Assembly (NCBI RefSeq): GCF_039525805.1
Contig: NZ_BAAAHZ010000010.1
Length of the DNA stretch: 64,000 bases
DNA from: Dietzia natronolimnaea
Lineage (GTDB): Bacteria > Actinomycetota > Actinomycetes > Mycobacteriales > Mycobacteriaceae
Direction: 5' to 3' (one strand)
This document shows, piece by piece, positions 48,684-56,040 of this stretch. Positions within the stretch are counted from its first letter, which is position 1; each line of letters opens with the position of its first letter. Below the pieces are notes generated by a model. It was given only the letters and a program-made list of their open reading frames with translations, was not told the origin of the DNA and did no database searches. The translations under genes were made by a program, and so were the position numbers.

Positions 48684-49802
48684 GTGCTCAGGTTCATTGG
48701 CGAACGCGCTCTGCACGCGGTCGTCGTCGTCGTACTCGCCGCGACCGGCGCGTTCTTCCTCATGGAGGCGGTGCCGGGCGACTCCGCGGCCTCGGCCGTC
48801 GGCCCGGGAGCCACCGCGGAGCAATACCAGCTGGCGAGGGAGGAGCTTGGGCTGGACGATCCCGTGTGGACCCGGTTCACCGACTGGGTCGGAGGGGTGG
48901 CCTCCGGCGACCTCGGGAACTCGCTGGTCCCGCCCAACCAGTCCGTGGTGGAGCTGATCGGCAACGCGCTGCCGGTCACGATGCAGCTCGCGTTCCTGTC
49001 GATCATCCTCTCGCTGGCGATCGCGGTGCCCGTCGCCGTGTGGTCGGCCTACCGGCGCGGTGGGGTGTTCGACCAGGTGGCCTCGATCGTGGCGTTCGCG
49101 TTCATCTCGGTCCCCAGCTTCGTGGCCGGCCTGCTGCTGATCTACCTGTTGGTCTTCAACCACTCGTTGGCGCAGCAGTTGATCCTCGGCGCGGCGGTGG
49201 TGATCGGCCTCGCGGTGGCGCTGTCCCCGCTCGGCAGGCGCGGCGGCCCCGGGTCACCCGGGGTGATGTGGGGCCGGGCCCTGATCGGTGGCGTCGCGGT
49301 GGGCGCGGTACTGGCACTGCTGGCCCTGTTCCTCCCCGAGTTCCCGCGGCAGGGCTACGTGCCGCTGGCCGACGGACTGGGGGAGAACCTGCGGAGCATC
49401 GCCCTGCCGGCCATCACCCTCGCCCTGATGGAGGTCGCGATCTTCACCCGCGTCCTGCGGACCGACATGATCTCCACCCTCCAGCAGGACTTCGTCCTCT
49501 CGGCCCGCGCCAAGGGCATGCCCACCCGGCACGTCCTGGTCGCGGAGGCGCTGCGGCCGTCCACGGTCTCCATCATCACCCTGGCCGGGATCAGTCTGGG
49601 CCGGCTCATCGGCGGGACGGTGGTGGTCGAGCGGCTGTTCAACCTCCCCGGCATGGGCAGCATGATCGTCGACGCCGTCCAGAACGACAACCTGCCGGTC
49701 GTACTCGGCGGGGTGATCGTGATCGCCGTGTTCTACGTCCTGGTCAACATGACCGTCGACGTCACGTACGCACTCATCGACCCGAGGATCCGCCGTGGCT
49801 GA
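48684..49802 (+). CDS. Oligopeptide-type ABC permease, DppB-like
   Basis: A 372-residue permease. GTG 48684 is chosen because GAAGGG lies 7 nt upstream; GTG 48660 has none. DppB-like plan: span at about 9-30, then EAVPGDSAASAVGPGATAEQ, a long outer loop, and a BPD_transp_1 core with the EAA loop SARAKGMPTRHVLVAEALRP. An insertion between spans 4 and 5 (about residues 175-215, LSPLGRRGGPGSPGVMWG) is longer than usual. Forms the channel with the next gene, whose start overlaps its 3' end. Confidence 0.92.
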   Translation: MLRFIGERALHAVVVVVLAATGAFFLMEAVPGDSAASAVGPGATAEQYQLAREELGLDDPVWTRFTDWVGGVASGDLGNSLVPPNQSVVELIGNALPVTMQLAFLSIILSLAIAVPVAVWSAYRRGGVFDQVASIVAFAFISVPSFVAGLLLIYLLVFNHSLAQQLILGAAVVIGLAVALSPLGRRGGPGSPGVMWGRALIGGVAVGAVLALLALFLPEFPRQGYVPLADGLGENLRSIALPAITLALMEVAIFTRVLRTDMISTLQQDFVLSARAKGMPTRHVLVAEALRPSTVSIITLAGISLGRLIGGTVVVERLFNLPGMGSMIVDAVQNDNLPVVLGGVIVIAVFYVLVNMTVDVTYALIDPRIRRG

Positions 49803-50781
49803 CACCGACCCGACCCGCCCCGATTCCAGCCGCCCCGATCCCACCGGGGCAGCCTCCACCCGCGCTGCCTCCGGGCCCGTCGCGGGCCCCGCCGTCGTCG
49901 CCGATCCCACCGTGGCCGCCGCCACCCCGGTACGCCGCCGTCCGAGGATGCCCCGGTTGTCCGGACTCGGCACCGCGCTCGCCCTGGCCTGGACCGTCCT
50001 CATCGTCCTGGGCGCACTGTTCGTGGACTTCCTGCCGCTGGCCGAGGCGCGCGACCCGTCCCTCGCGCTGATGACGCCGTCGACCCTCGCCCCCGACCTG
50101 CTGTCCGACCATCCCCTCGGGACGGACGGACAGGGCCTGGATATCCTGGGAGGCCTGCTCTACGGCGCCCGGGTCTCCCTCGTCGTGGGTATCGGCGGAG
50201 TCCTGGTCGGGGCCCTCGTCGGTGGCGCGCTCGGGCTGGTGGCCGGCTACCGGGGTGGGTGGACCGATCGCATCGTCTCCATCATCACCGACACCCTGCT
50301 GGCGTTCCCGTCGCTCATCCTGCTCATCGCGATCGTCACCGTGCTCGACCCGACACTGCCCAACATCACCCTCGCCCTCGGGATCATGGTGGTCCCGGCC
50401 TACGCCCGGCTCGTCCGGGCCAACGCGATGAGCTTCGCCGGCCGGGAGTTCGTCACCGCGGCGAGGTCGCTCGGGGCGGGTGAACTGCGGATCATGCTGC
50501 GGGAGGTCACCCCGAACATCGTCCAACCGGTCTTCTCGTACAGCTTCATGCTCGTCGCCGTGTTGATCGTGGCCGAGGCGTCGCTGAGCTACCTGGGGCT
50601 GAGCATTCCCCGGCCGGAACCGACATGGGGCAACATGATCAGTGCCGGTCAGGCCGATTTCCAGCGATACCCGTATCTCGTCGGCGTCCCGGCGGTCGTA
50701 CTATTCCTGACGGTGCTCAGTTTCAATCAGCTGGGCGAGGCGGCAGGTCGGAAGTGGAGTCCCGGTGCAGCGAAGATCTGA
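49795..50781 (+). CDS. Oligopeptide-type ABC permease, DppC-like
   Basis: A 328-residue permease from GTG 49795 (8-nt overlap). A Pro/Ala/Thr-rich cytoplasmic N-terminus of about 50 residues precedes the first span (GTALALAWTVLIVLGALFVD). DppC features: SDHPLGTDGQGLDILGGLLY, YARLVRANAMSFAGREFVTA (EAA loop), AEASLSYLGLSIPRPEPTWG. The 3' end overlaps the TetR gene by 17 nt, consistent with one operon. Confidence 0.92.
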   Translation: MADTDPTRPDSSRPDPTGAASTRAASGPVAGPAVVADPTVAAATPVRRRPRMPRLSGLGTALALAWTVLIVLGALFVDFLPLAEARDPSLALMTPSTLAPDLLSDHPLGTDGQGLDILGGLLYGARVSLVVGIGGVLVGALVGGALGLVAGYRGGWTDRIVSIITDTLLAFPSLILLIAIVTVLDPTLPNITLALGIMVVPAYARLVRANAMSFAGREFVTAARSLGAGELRIMLREVTPNIVQPVFSYSFMLVAVLIVAEASLSYLGLSIPRPEPTWGNMISAGQADFQRYPYLVGVPAVVLFLTVLSFNQLGEAAGRKWSPGAAKI

Positions 50782-51502
50782 TGAGACCTCAGCCGAGGGG
50801 AGCGCAGCCGACGTGGCCGAGATGCCCGAGGAGGCCGGCGATTCCCGCGACGCCAAGGACGCCAAGACGGCGATGATCGAGGTCGCCGAGAAGATGATCA
50901 GCGAGCGGGGGCTGGACGACGTCTCGATGCGCGACGTCGCGACGGCGGCCGGTCAACGCAACAACTCGGCCGTCCAGTACCACTTCGGCAGCCGCGACGG
51001 GTTGATCCTGCAGGTGTTGCGACGCCGGATCATCTCCCTGGACTCCGCCCGGAAGGCGCGGCTGGCCGCGGCCGACGAGCAGGGTCTGGGCTACGACCTG
51101 CACACCCTCGTCGGGGTGCTGTTCGAACCGATCGTCGAGCTCCTGCGCGCCCACCCCGAGGCCACGCACTACGCGCGGTTCCTGCAGCGGGTCGGGCCGG
51201 TCATGGCGCCGGGCATCCCGGAGGCGGATCTGCGGACGGCGACCGACGACGTGGTGGTGCGGCTGATCGACGTGCTCTCCCACCTGCCGCGGCGGGTGGC
51301 GTTCGAACGCATCGACCTGGCCACCCAGATGTTCACCGGGGCGCTGGCGGTCTACGAGGACCGCCGAGACGCCCGGAACACCGTGGTCAACGCGCGGTTC
51401 GAGGACGTCGTGGCGCACCTCTACGACATGATCGAGGCCGCACTGTGTGCCGGGGCGGGGTCCGGGGCCGGGTCCGGGGCCGGGACCGTGTCGCGGGACT
51501 GA
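50765..51502 (+). CDS. TetR family regulator at the end of the importer operon
   Basis: A 245-residue regulator from GTG 50765; later in-frame starts (for example the ATG coding MPEEAGDSR at about 50822) are possible. The first 35 residues are acidic and polar. Helix-turn-helix: TAMIEVAEKMISERGLDDVS, then MRDVATAAGQRNNSAVQYHF. The C-terminal domain is typical TetR, ending in Gly/Ser/Ala repeats (GAGSGAGSGAG). Likely regulates the importer through the divergent promoter region 150 bp upstream of dppB. Confidence 0.88.
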   Translation: MQRRSDETSAEGSAADVAEMPEEAGDSRDAKDAKTAMIEVAEKMISERGLDDVSMRDVATAAGQRNNSAVQYHFGSRDGLILQVLRRRIISLDSARKARLAAADEQGLGYDLHTLVGVLFEPIVELLRAHPEATHYARFLQRVGPVMAPGIPEADLRTATDDVVVRLIDVLSHLPRRVAFERIDLATQMFTGALAVYEDRRDARNTVVNARFEDVVAHLYDMIEAALCAGAGSGAGSGAGTVSRD

Positions 51503-51509
51503 CCCGCCT

Positions 51510-52703
51510 TCAGACCCGCCCGCGGAGCAGCTTCCGGAAGTAGACCACCGGCTGCAGGTACCGGTCGAACGCGTAGGTCGAGCGTCTGGGCACGGTCAGG
51601 TCGATCCCGCGCACCGACGGTGCGGGCCGACCGTCCCGGTCGTGCTCGACCAGCATCAGCCGGTCGCGGCTCACGGCGATCGGGATGATCGTGTAGCCGT
51701 CGTACCGCGTGCCGGGTCCGCCGTCCCGGGCCGCGCGCAGGTTGTCGGCGACCACCGCCACCTGCGGTCTCAGCGCCCCTCCGGACGGACGGGTGTCGAC
51801 GGTCGCGGCGTCGCCCAGGCCCCAGACCGAGTCGAGGCGCGCGTGGCGCAGGGTCCGGGGGTCCACCTCGACGAGCCCGGCGACACCGCCGTCGGACAAC
51901 CCGGCGTCGGCGATGAACTTCGGCGCGCGGCTCAGAGGGGTGACGTAGGCCAGGTCGACGTCCTCGATCGTGGTGGGGACCGGGCCGTCGAGTGTGACGG
52001 TGCGGGCGTGGTGATCCACGGCGGCGACCTCGGATCCCTCGTGGACGGTGATGCCGTACTCCCGGAGGTACGGCTGCACCCGCGAGTCGCACGGTTCGAG
52101 TCCGAGGAGTCCGCGGAACGGGGTCACCAGGTGCACGTCGATACGTTCGAGCACCTTCTCGCGCCGCCAGCGGTCGCACGCCAGGAACATGGCCTTGAGC
52201 ACGGTCCCGCCGCAGGAGGCGGGTTCGGGTGGCACCGAGAACACCACGGTCCCCTCGCGCAGGCGGACCAGCGCGGCGCACGCGCGACCCGCGTACTCGG
52301 GCACGTGGGCCGAGGCCGCCCATCCGGCGACGTAGGCCTTGTCCAGCCCGGGGATCGCGTCCCACCGCGGGGTCAGGCCGGGGCACACGACCAGGTCCTC
52401 GTAGGTGATCGTGGGACCCTCCTCGCGCGGACCGAGGGTGACGGTGTGGGCGTCCGTGTCGACCCGTCCGGCCAGGTGGGGGAGCAGGTGGACGCCGGCG
52501 GGGACGACGTCCGTCATCGCGCGTTCGTACCGCCTCATCGGTGCCAGGCCGGTGGCGGCGTAGTTGAGCATCGGCCGGTACCGGTGCACGGGACTCGGGT
52601 CGACCAGAGCGATGTTCTGCCGACCGTCCCGGCGCAGGCGGGCCGCCAAGGAGATCCCGGCGTTGCCCCCTCCGATGATCACGGTGTCGAACGCGGCGGA
52701 CAC
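51510..52703 (-). CDS. FAD-dependent oxidoreductase, sulfide:quinone reductase-like
   Basis: A 397-residue flavoprotein from GTG 52703. FAD motif VIIGGGNAGISLAARLRRDG, second nucleotide region FGEV-like VVCPGLTPRWDAIPGLD, and GLGDAATVDT. Cys residues are at positions expected for SQR: PEPASCGGTVLKAMFLACDR (compare the PxKCAGAP region of SQR) and GLEPCDSRV. Membrane attachment may involve the C-terminal amphipathic part (FDRYLQPVVYFRKLLRGRV). It could oxidise sulfide or a related thiol to the quinone pool. No sulfurtransferase gene is next to it. Confidence 0.8.
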   Translation of the reverse strand: MSAAFDTVIIGGGNAGISLAARLRRDGRQNIALVDPSPVHRYRPMLNYAATGLAPMRRYERAMTDVVPAGVHLLPHLAGRVDTDAHTVTLGPREEGPTITYEDLVVCPGLTPRWDAIPGLDKAYVAGWAASAHVPEYAGRACAALVRLREGTVVFSVPPEPASCGGTVLKAMFLACDRWRREKVLERIDVHLVTPFRGLLGLEPCDSRVQPYLREYGITVHEGSEVAAVDHHARTVTLDGPVPTTIEDVDLAYVTPLSRAPKFIADAGLSDGGVAGLVEVDPRTLRHARLDSVWGLGDAATVDTRPSGGALRPQVAVVADNLRAARDGGPGTRYDGYTIIPIAVSRDRLMLVEHDRDGRPAPSVRGIDLTVPRRSTYAFDRYLQPVVYFRKLLRGRV

Positions 52704-52706
52704 GGG

Positions 52707-52970
52707 TCAGACCGTCACTGCGTAGCCCACGAGCCCGATGACCAGGAGGAGGACGACGACGACGATGACGACGATCGGGATGTATGCCCCCTTCTTGGAC
52801 GGGGACGGGGTGGGGCTCTGCCGTTGCGTCGGGCTCTGCTTCTCCGTGGCGCTGTCCGACTGCATCGACGTGGAATCGGAGTCCGGTGTCTGCGGTCCGT
52901 CGGGTGAACCGCCGCTGTCGAGATCGGGGCTCTGACTCGGATCGGGGTCGGAGGGCCGTGCGTGGGTCAT
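52707..52970 (-). CDS. Small tail-anchored membrane protein
   Basis: An 87-residue protein from ATG 52970. The first 60 residues are Ser/Pro/Asp/Gln-rich (SPDLDSGGSPDGPQTPDSDS, then TEKQSPTQRQSPTPSPSKKG). One very hydrophobic segment ends the protein (AYIPIVVIVVVVLLLVIGLV, GYAVTV). It is a typical tail-anchored or short type-II protein. It ends 3 nt before the SQR-like start, so the two are probably one operon. No known family. Confidence 0.7.
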   Translation of the reverse strand: MTHARPSDPDPSQSPDLDSGGSPDGPQTPDSDSTSMQSDSATEKQSPTQRQSPTPSPSKKGAYIPIVVIVVVVLLLVIGLVGYAVTV

Positions 52971-53003
52971 GGGACACCTTTCGTGGCGGCTGGTCCCTCC
53001 ACG

Positions 53004-53846
53004 CTATGGCGTCACCCGCGCACCCTCCACCGGTCGGGCCGCAGCCACGACCACCACGCCGGGCCCGGCCCCGGCCCTGATCGAGGTGAGGACCCCGGCC
53101 ACCGACCATGCCGTGATCGCCGAGGTGCGGCCACCGGAGTCCGGGTCCACCGCGTTCTCGAAACGCATGTCGTAGCGGCCCACCGGGGACTCCCACTCCA
53201 CCACGTGTCGGGTGCGCTGCACCCCGGGGTCGGCCACCACGATCGCCTCCACGCGGTCCAGGCCGAGCGTCGCGAGTGCGAGCGCCACGGAGGCGTTGGA
53301 GGTGCGGGGGAACTCCAGCGCCGCCTCCCGCGCGGACCCGCGGAAGACCTCGAGGGGCGCGTCGAGGGTCTGCCGGATGCCCAGGGCGGCCGGGCTCTTG
53401 ATGGTGACGTGGCGAAGCGCGGCCTCATCGGTGCCCGCCCGGGCCGCCGCCGCGAGGACGTCCAGTCCGCCCACCGCCCCGGCGGGAACGAGGACGCGGC
53501 CCGGGCCGTCCCCGATCAGGTCCTGCGGGTGCTCGTGCCGCGCGAACACCCCGCACGAGCACACGATCACGTCCTTGCCGGCGCCCGTGACGCGCGGGAC
53601 GAACTCCTCCGCGGCCTCGACCCCGGCGGCCTCGACCAGGACGTCGGCGGCATCGACGGCCGCGTCGACCTCGTCGCGCGTGCTGCCCGAGCGGAGCACC
53701 GCCACCAGACGCGCTCCGGGGACGTCGCCGTTCTCCAGTGCCTCCGCTACCGCGGTCCCGATCGCGCCGGCGCCGATCACGGCCACCGCCAACGGGGGGA
53801 CGGATGCCCGGTCCGGCCGCGCAGAGGGGGAGTGGTGAGGGGTCAT
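53004..53846 (-). CDS. Aspartate dehydrogenase-like protein (NadX/DUF108)
   Basis: A 280-residue protein from ATG 53846. Rossmann motif AVAVIGAGAIGTAVAEALEN, VLVEAAGVEAAEEFVPRV, CSCGVFA, LVPAGAVGGLDVLAAAA, and the DUF108 core VTIKSPAALGIRQTLDAPLE plus FPRTSNASVALALATLGLD. Aspartate dehydrogenase makes iminoaspartate or oxaloacetate plus ammonia from Asp; in some bacteria it feeds NAD synthesis. Without nadA/nadC nearby, a catabolic or amine-dehydrogenase role is possible. Confidence 0.85.
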   Translation of the reverse strand: MTPHHSPSARPDRASVPPLAVAVIGAGAIGTAVAEALENGDVPGARLVAVLRSGSTRDEVDAAVDAADVLVEAAGVEAAEEFVPRVTGAGKDVIVCSCGVFARHEHPQDLIGDGPGRVLVPAGAVGGLDVLAAAARAGTDEAALRHVTIKSPAALGIRQTLDAPLEVFRGSAREAALEFPRTSNASVALALATLGLDRVEAIVVADPGVQRTRHVVEWESPVGRYDMRFENAVDPDSGGRTSAITAWSVAGVLTSIRAGAGPGVVVVAAARPVEGARVTP

Positions 53847-53896
53847 GGTGGCCTCACCGTACCCACGGCCCCTCCGCGGCCGCGCGTTCCCGGCGG

Positions 53897-54196
53897 TTAC
53901 CCGGTGGAGCCCACGAGCATCGTCGGGGTGATGCCGAGGTTCGCCCCGTCCGCCACCAGTGCCCGGCCCTCGTCCGTCGCAAGCGCGGCTCCCATCGCCT
54001 CGGCGTCCGCGAAGAACAACTGGGCCATCAGGTGGAACTCGGGCGCGGAGCCGTCCGGGCCGGGCAGGAAGCGTGTGACCTTGGCGTCGTCGAGGCCCGG
54101 AACCGCGCGGGCGAGGGGGATGTGGGTCCCGTCGTAGTACTCGTCGAACTTCTCGACGTCGTCGGGGGTTCCGTAGAGGACGGTGAGGGTGATCAA
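53897..54196 (-). CDS. EthD family protein
   Basis: A 99-residue dimeric alpha-beta barrel protein. The start is TTG 54196 because it has a strong GAAAGGA site and the family begins here (MITLTVLYGTPDDVEKFDEY, then YDGTHIPLARAVPGL). The fold continues with FHLMAQLFFADAEAMGAALA. EthD proteins assist P450 or dioxygenase systems and other degradative routes. TTG starts are rare in this window. It diverges from the guanidine riboswitch. Confidence 0.82.
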   Translation of the reverse strand: MITLTVLYGTPDDVEKFDEYYDGTHIPLARAVPGLDDAKVTRFLPGPDGSAPEFHLMAQLFFADAEAMGAALATDEGRALVADGANLGITPTMLVGSTG

Positions 54197-54369
54197 GGGG
54201 GTCCTTTCGAGGGGCGCTCCATCCGGTCGTCCGGAGGGTCGCGCACCGGGGATGATGCCGCAGTCGGTCGGGTGGGGAGACGGATTCGCCGGTTGTGGTC
54301 GGAGTCCGGGTCGGTCGGTCCGGCTGCCGATGTGCCAGCATGGTCCCCAGAGTCCCGTGGACGGGTCTC

Positions 54370-54412
54370 CCGGACGAGGGGCGCCGTACCCGGAGCGCGA
54401 CAAGACGGCCCG
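54370..54412 (+). ncRNA. Guanidine-III riboswitch upstream of the Gdx gene
   Basis: The sequence begins CCGGACGAGGGGCGCCGTAC (54370-54389), continues CCGGAGCGC, and ends GACAAGACGGCCCGC. The known guanidine-III (ykkC-III) aptamer has the blocks CCGGACGAGGUGCGCCGUACCCGG and GACAAGACGGC, which are present with one change in the first block. P1 (CCGG with CCGG) and the pseudoknot (GCGCCGU region with ACGGC) can form. It ends 3 nt before GGAGG (54415-54419), so ligand binding can free or hide the ribosome binding site. It would raise Gdx output when guanidinium is present. Confidence 0.9.
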
Positions 54413-54424
54413 CCGGAGGCTGTC

Positions 54425-54739
54425 ATGGCGTGGTTCGTACTCGTTCTGTCCGGGATCCTCGAGGCGGTGTGGGCCACCGCGTTGGGCAGATCCGAGGGCT
54501 TCACCCGGCTCGTCCCGTCCGTGGTGTTCGGGGTCGCCCTGGTCGTGAGCATGGCCGGGTTGGCCTACGCGATGAGAGGCCTCCCGGTGGGAACCGCCTA
54601 CGCCGTGTGGGTCGGCATCGGCGCCTCCCTGACCGTGCTGTACGCCATGGCCACCGGCGCGGAACCGGTCTCGCCGGCCAAGGTGGTCTTCCTCCTGGTG
54701 ATCATCGGCGGGGTGGTCGGACTCAAGACCGCTGCGTGA
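54425..54739 (+). CDS. gdx: SMR family guanidinium exporter (Gdx/SugE type)
   Basis: A 104-residue four-span transporter. Glu13 in SGILEAVWATALG is the essential proton/guanidinium site. Gdx-subgroup marks are GFTRLVPS and PVGTAYAVWVGIGASLTVLY; drug-exporting EmrE types have other residues there. The final span is VVFLLVIIGGVVGLKTAA. The protein works as an antiparallel dimer exchanging guanidinium for protons. The guanidine-III riboswitch directly upstream supports this substrate strongly. Urea and guanidine metabolism are chemically linked, but no guanidinase gene is nearby. Confidence 0.93.
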   Translation: MAWFVLVLSGILEAVWATALGRSEGFTRLVPSVVFGVALVVSMAGLAYAMRGLPVGTAYAVWVGIGASLTVLYAMATGAEPVSPAKVVFLLVIIGGVVGLKTAA

Positions 54740-54778
54740 CCGCCTGGTCAGCGCGCCACCGGGGTCTACGGTGAGGTG

Positions 54779-55036
54779 ATGAGATCGCGTGCGGCCGGAC
54801 CACTGGTCGGCCTGGGACTCGTCTACGGGGCCGGGGCCGGACTGATCATCGGGCTCGCGGTGGCCGGCCCGACCGGCCTGGCCCCGGGCCTGGTGATCGG
54901 CGCCGGCCTCGGTGCGGTCGCCGGGAACGTGGCGGAACTCGGGCGTACGGTGGTCCGGAGGCAGGCCCACCGCCCCGAGACCCCTCGTGGTCTGCACCGT
55001 CATCGACGTCTCCCGAGAGGACCGGTCCACCCATGA
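54779..55036 (+). CDS. Small Gly/Ala-rich membrane protein
   Basis: An 85-residue protein starting at ATG 54779 (GTG 54776 also possible). A hydrophobic Gly/Ala/Leu-rich region of about 50 residues (GPLVGLGLVYGAGAGLIIGL, then GLAPGLVIGAGLGAVAGNVA) could form two close spans. The C-terminal 25 residues are basic (RRQAHRPETPRGLHRHRRLP). It overlaps the next gene by 4 nt (ATGA). No known family. Confidence 0.6.
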   Translation: MRSRAAGPLVGLGLVYGAGAGLIIGLAVAGPTGLAPGLVIGAGLGAVAGNVAELGRTVVRRQAHRPETPRGLHRHRRLPRGPVHP

Positions 55037-55509
55037 CCTCCATCACCACAGTCGACCGCGGACCGCGCGTCGTCGCCCGGCGCGTCACCGTCAACGCCCC
55101 CGCCGACGAGTTGTTCGCGCTGGTCAACGACCCCGCGAAGCACGGCCTCGTCGACGGATCGGGGACGGTCCGCGACAACGTCAAGGGTCCGTCCGCCCTG
55201 TTCGAGGGTGCGAAGTTCACCACGAGGATGCGGATGTACGGCGTCCCGTACCGCATCACCTCCACCGTGACCGAGCATGTCGACACCCCGGAGTTCAAGG
55301 TCGTCGAGTGGGCCCACCCCGCCGGGCACCGCTGGCGCTGGGAGTTCACCCCGACCGCCGACGGGCGGACCGAGGTCACCGAGAGCTTCGACAACCGTGA
55401 GTCGAAGATCGGGCGGGTCATGGAGCGCGTCGGGATGGCGGAGAAGAACGCCGGCGGGATCACCGAGACGCTCTCGCGCCTGGCCGCGAGGTACGAGTCG
55501 AACCGCTGA
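55033..55509 (+). CDS. SRPBCC family (START-like) protein
   Basis: A 158-residue protein from ATG 55033. The START-like fold begins VDRGPRVVARRVTVNAPADE, LFALVNDPAKHGLVDGSG and has strands MRMYGVPYRITSTVTEHVDT and HRWRWEFTPTADGRTEVTES. The C-terminal helix is GGITETLSRLAARYE. These proteins bind hydrophobic ligands in a deep pocket, act as cyclases or serve as chaperone partners. A second SRPBCC gene lies at 60390. No ligand can be assigned. Confidence 0.87.
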   Translation: MTSITTVDRGPRVVARRVTVNAPADELFALVNDPAKHGLVDGSGTVRDNVKGPSALFEGAKFTTRMRMYGVPYRITSTVTEHVDTPEFKVVEWAHPAGHRWRWEFTPTADGRTEVTESFDNRESKIGRVMERVGMAEKNAGGITETLSRLAARYESNR

Positions 55510-55542
55510 CGATCCGGCCGCGCGCCGCGGGCCAGGCGCGGT

Positions 55543-56040
55543 CTAGGCGCGCGTGAGGAGCAGCGGAGCCGCGGCGATCCGGGACCACGGGCCACCGACG
55601 AAGGTCAACCCCAGGAGCCGGCGGTCGTCCAGCGCACGGAACTCGTCGCGGACCCAGCGCCACGGCACGGGCCCGTCCGAGCCGTACGAGCAGACGATCG
55701 TCGGCCGGCCGTCCGACCAGGACGTCTCCACCGTGACCCGCATCGGCAGGGCCTCGCGCAGAGCTCCGCGGCCGTCGTCGAGCAGGTTGACCGCGGTGCC
55801 GTCGGCGGCGATGCGTTTGCCGCGCCACCCGGGCATCCCGCCCAGGGCGATGGCCCGGGGCGCGACCGCCCTGAGCGGCCCCGGTCCGATGAAGCCGATG
55901 AGGTAGTCCCCCGGTTCGGGCGGCCCCGCCGGGGCGGGCGCCCGCGAGAACAGCCCGCGCAGTGCGCCGAGCGAGGCGGGCAGTGGTGAGTCGGGCAGGG
56001 GTGAGGCCGGCGCGGGTCCGGTGGGAGGGGGCTGGGTCAT
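55543..56040 (-). CDS. Uncharacterised protein coupled to GMC oxidoreductase
   Basis: A 165-residue protein whose ATG 56040 overlaps the oxidoreductase stop (ATGA). The N-terminus is Pro/Ala-rich (35 residues). The rest has YLIGFIGPGPLRAVAPRAIA, MPGWRGKRIAADGTAVNLL and PTIVCSYGSDGPVPWRWVRD, which look like a single small alpha/beta domain. No signal peptide. I do not recognise the family. Its tight coupling suggests it works with the oxidoreductase. Confidence 0.72.
   Translation of the reverse strand: MTQPPPTGPAPASPLPDSPLPASLGALRGLFSRAPAPAGPPEPGDYLIGFIGPGPLRAVAPRAIALGGMPGWRGKRIAADGTAVNLLDDGRGALREALPMRVTVETSWSDGRPTIVCSYGSDGPVPWRWVRDEFRALDDRRLLGLTFVGGPWSRIAAAPLLLTRA

Noticed and set aside
53004..54341. 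Longer aspartate dehydrogenase frame starting at 54341
   Set aside because: The extra 165 codons overlap the EthD gene in another frame and are Arg/Pro-rich; the Rossmann domain begins soon after ATG 53846.
54200..54370. Guanidine-I or guanidine-II riboswitch upstream of the exporter
   Set aside because: The CTAGGGTTCC-type core of class I is absent and the ACGG/ACGA sequences do not sit in paired hairpin loops as in class II. The class III blocks at 54370-54412 fit instead.
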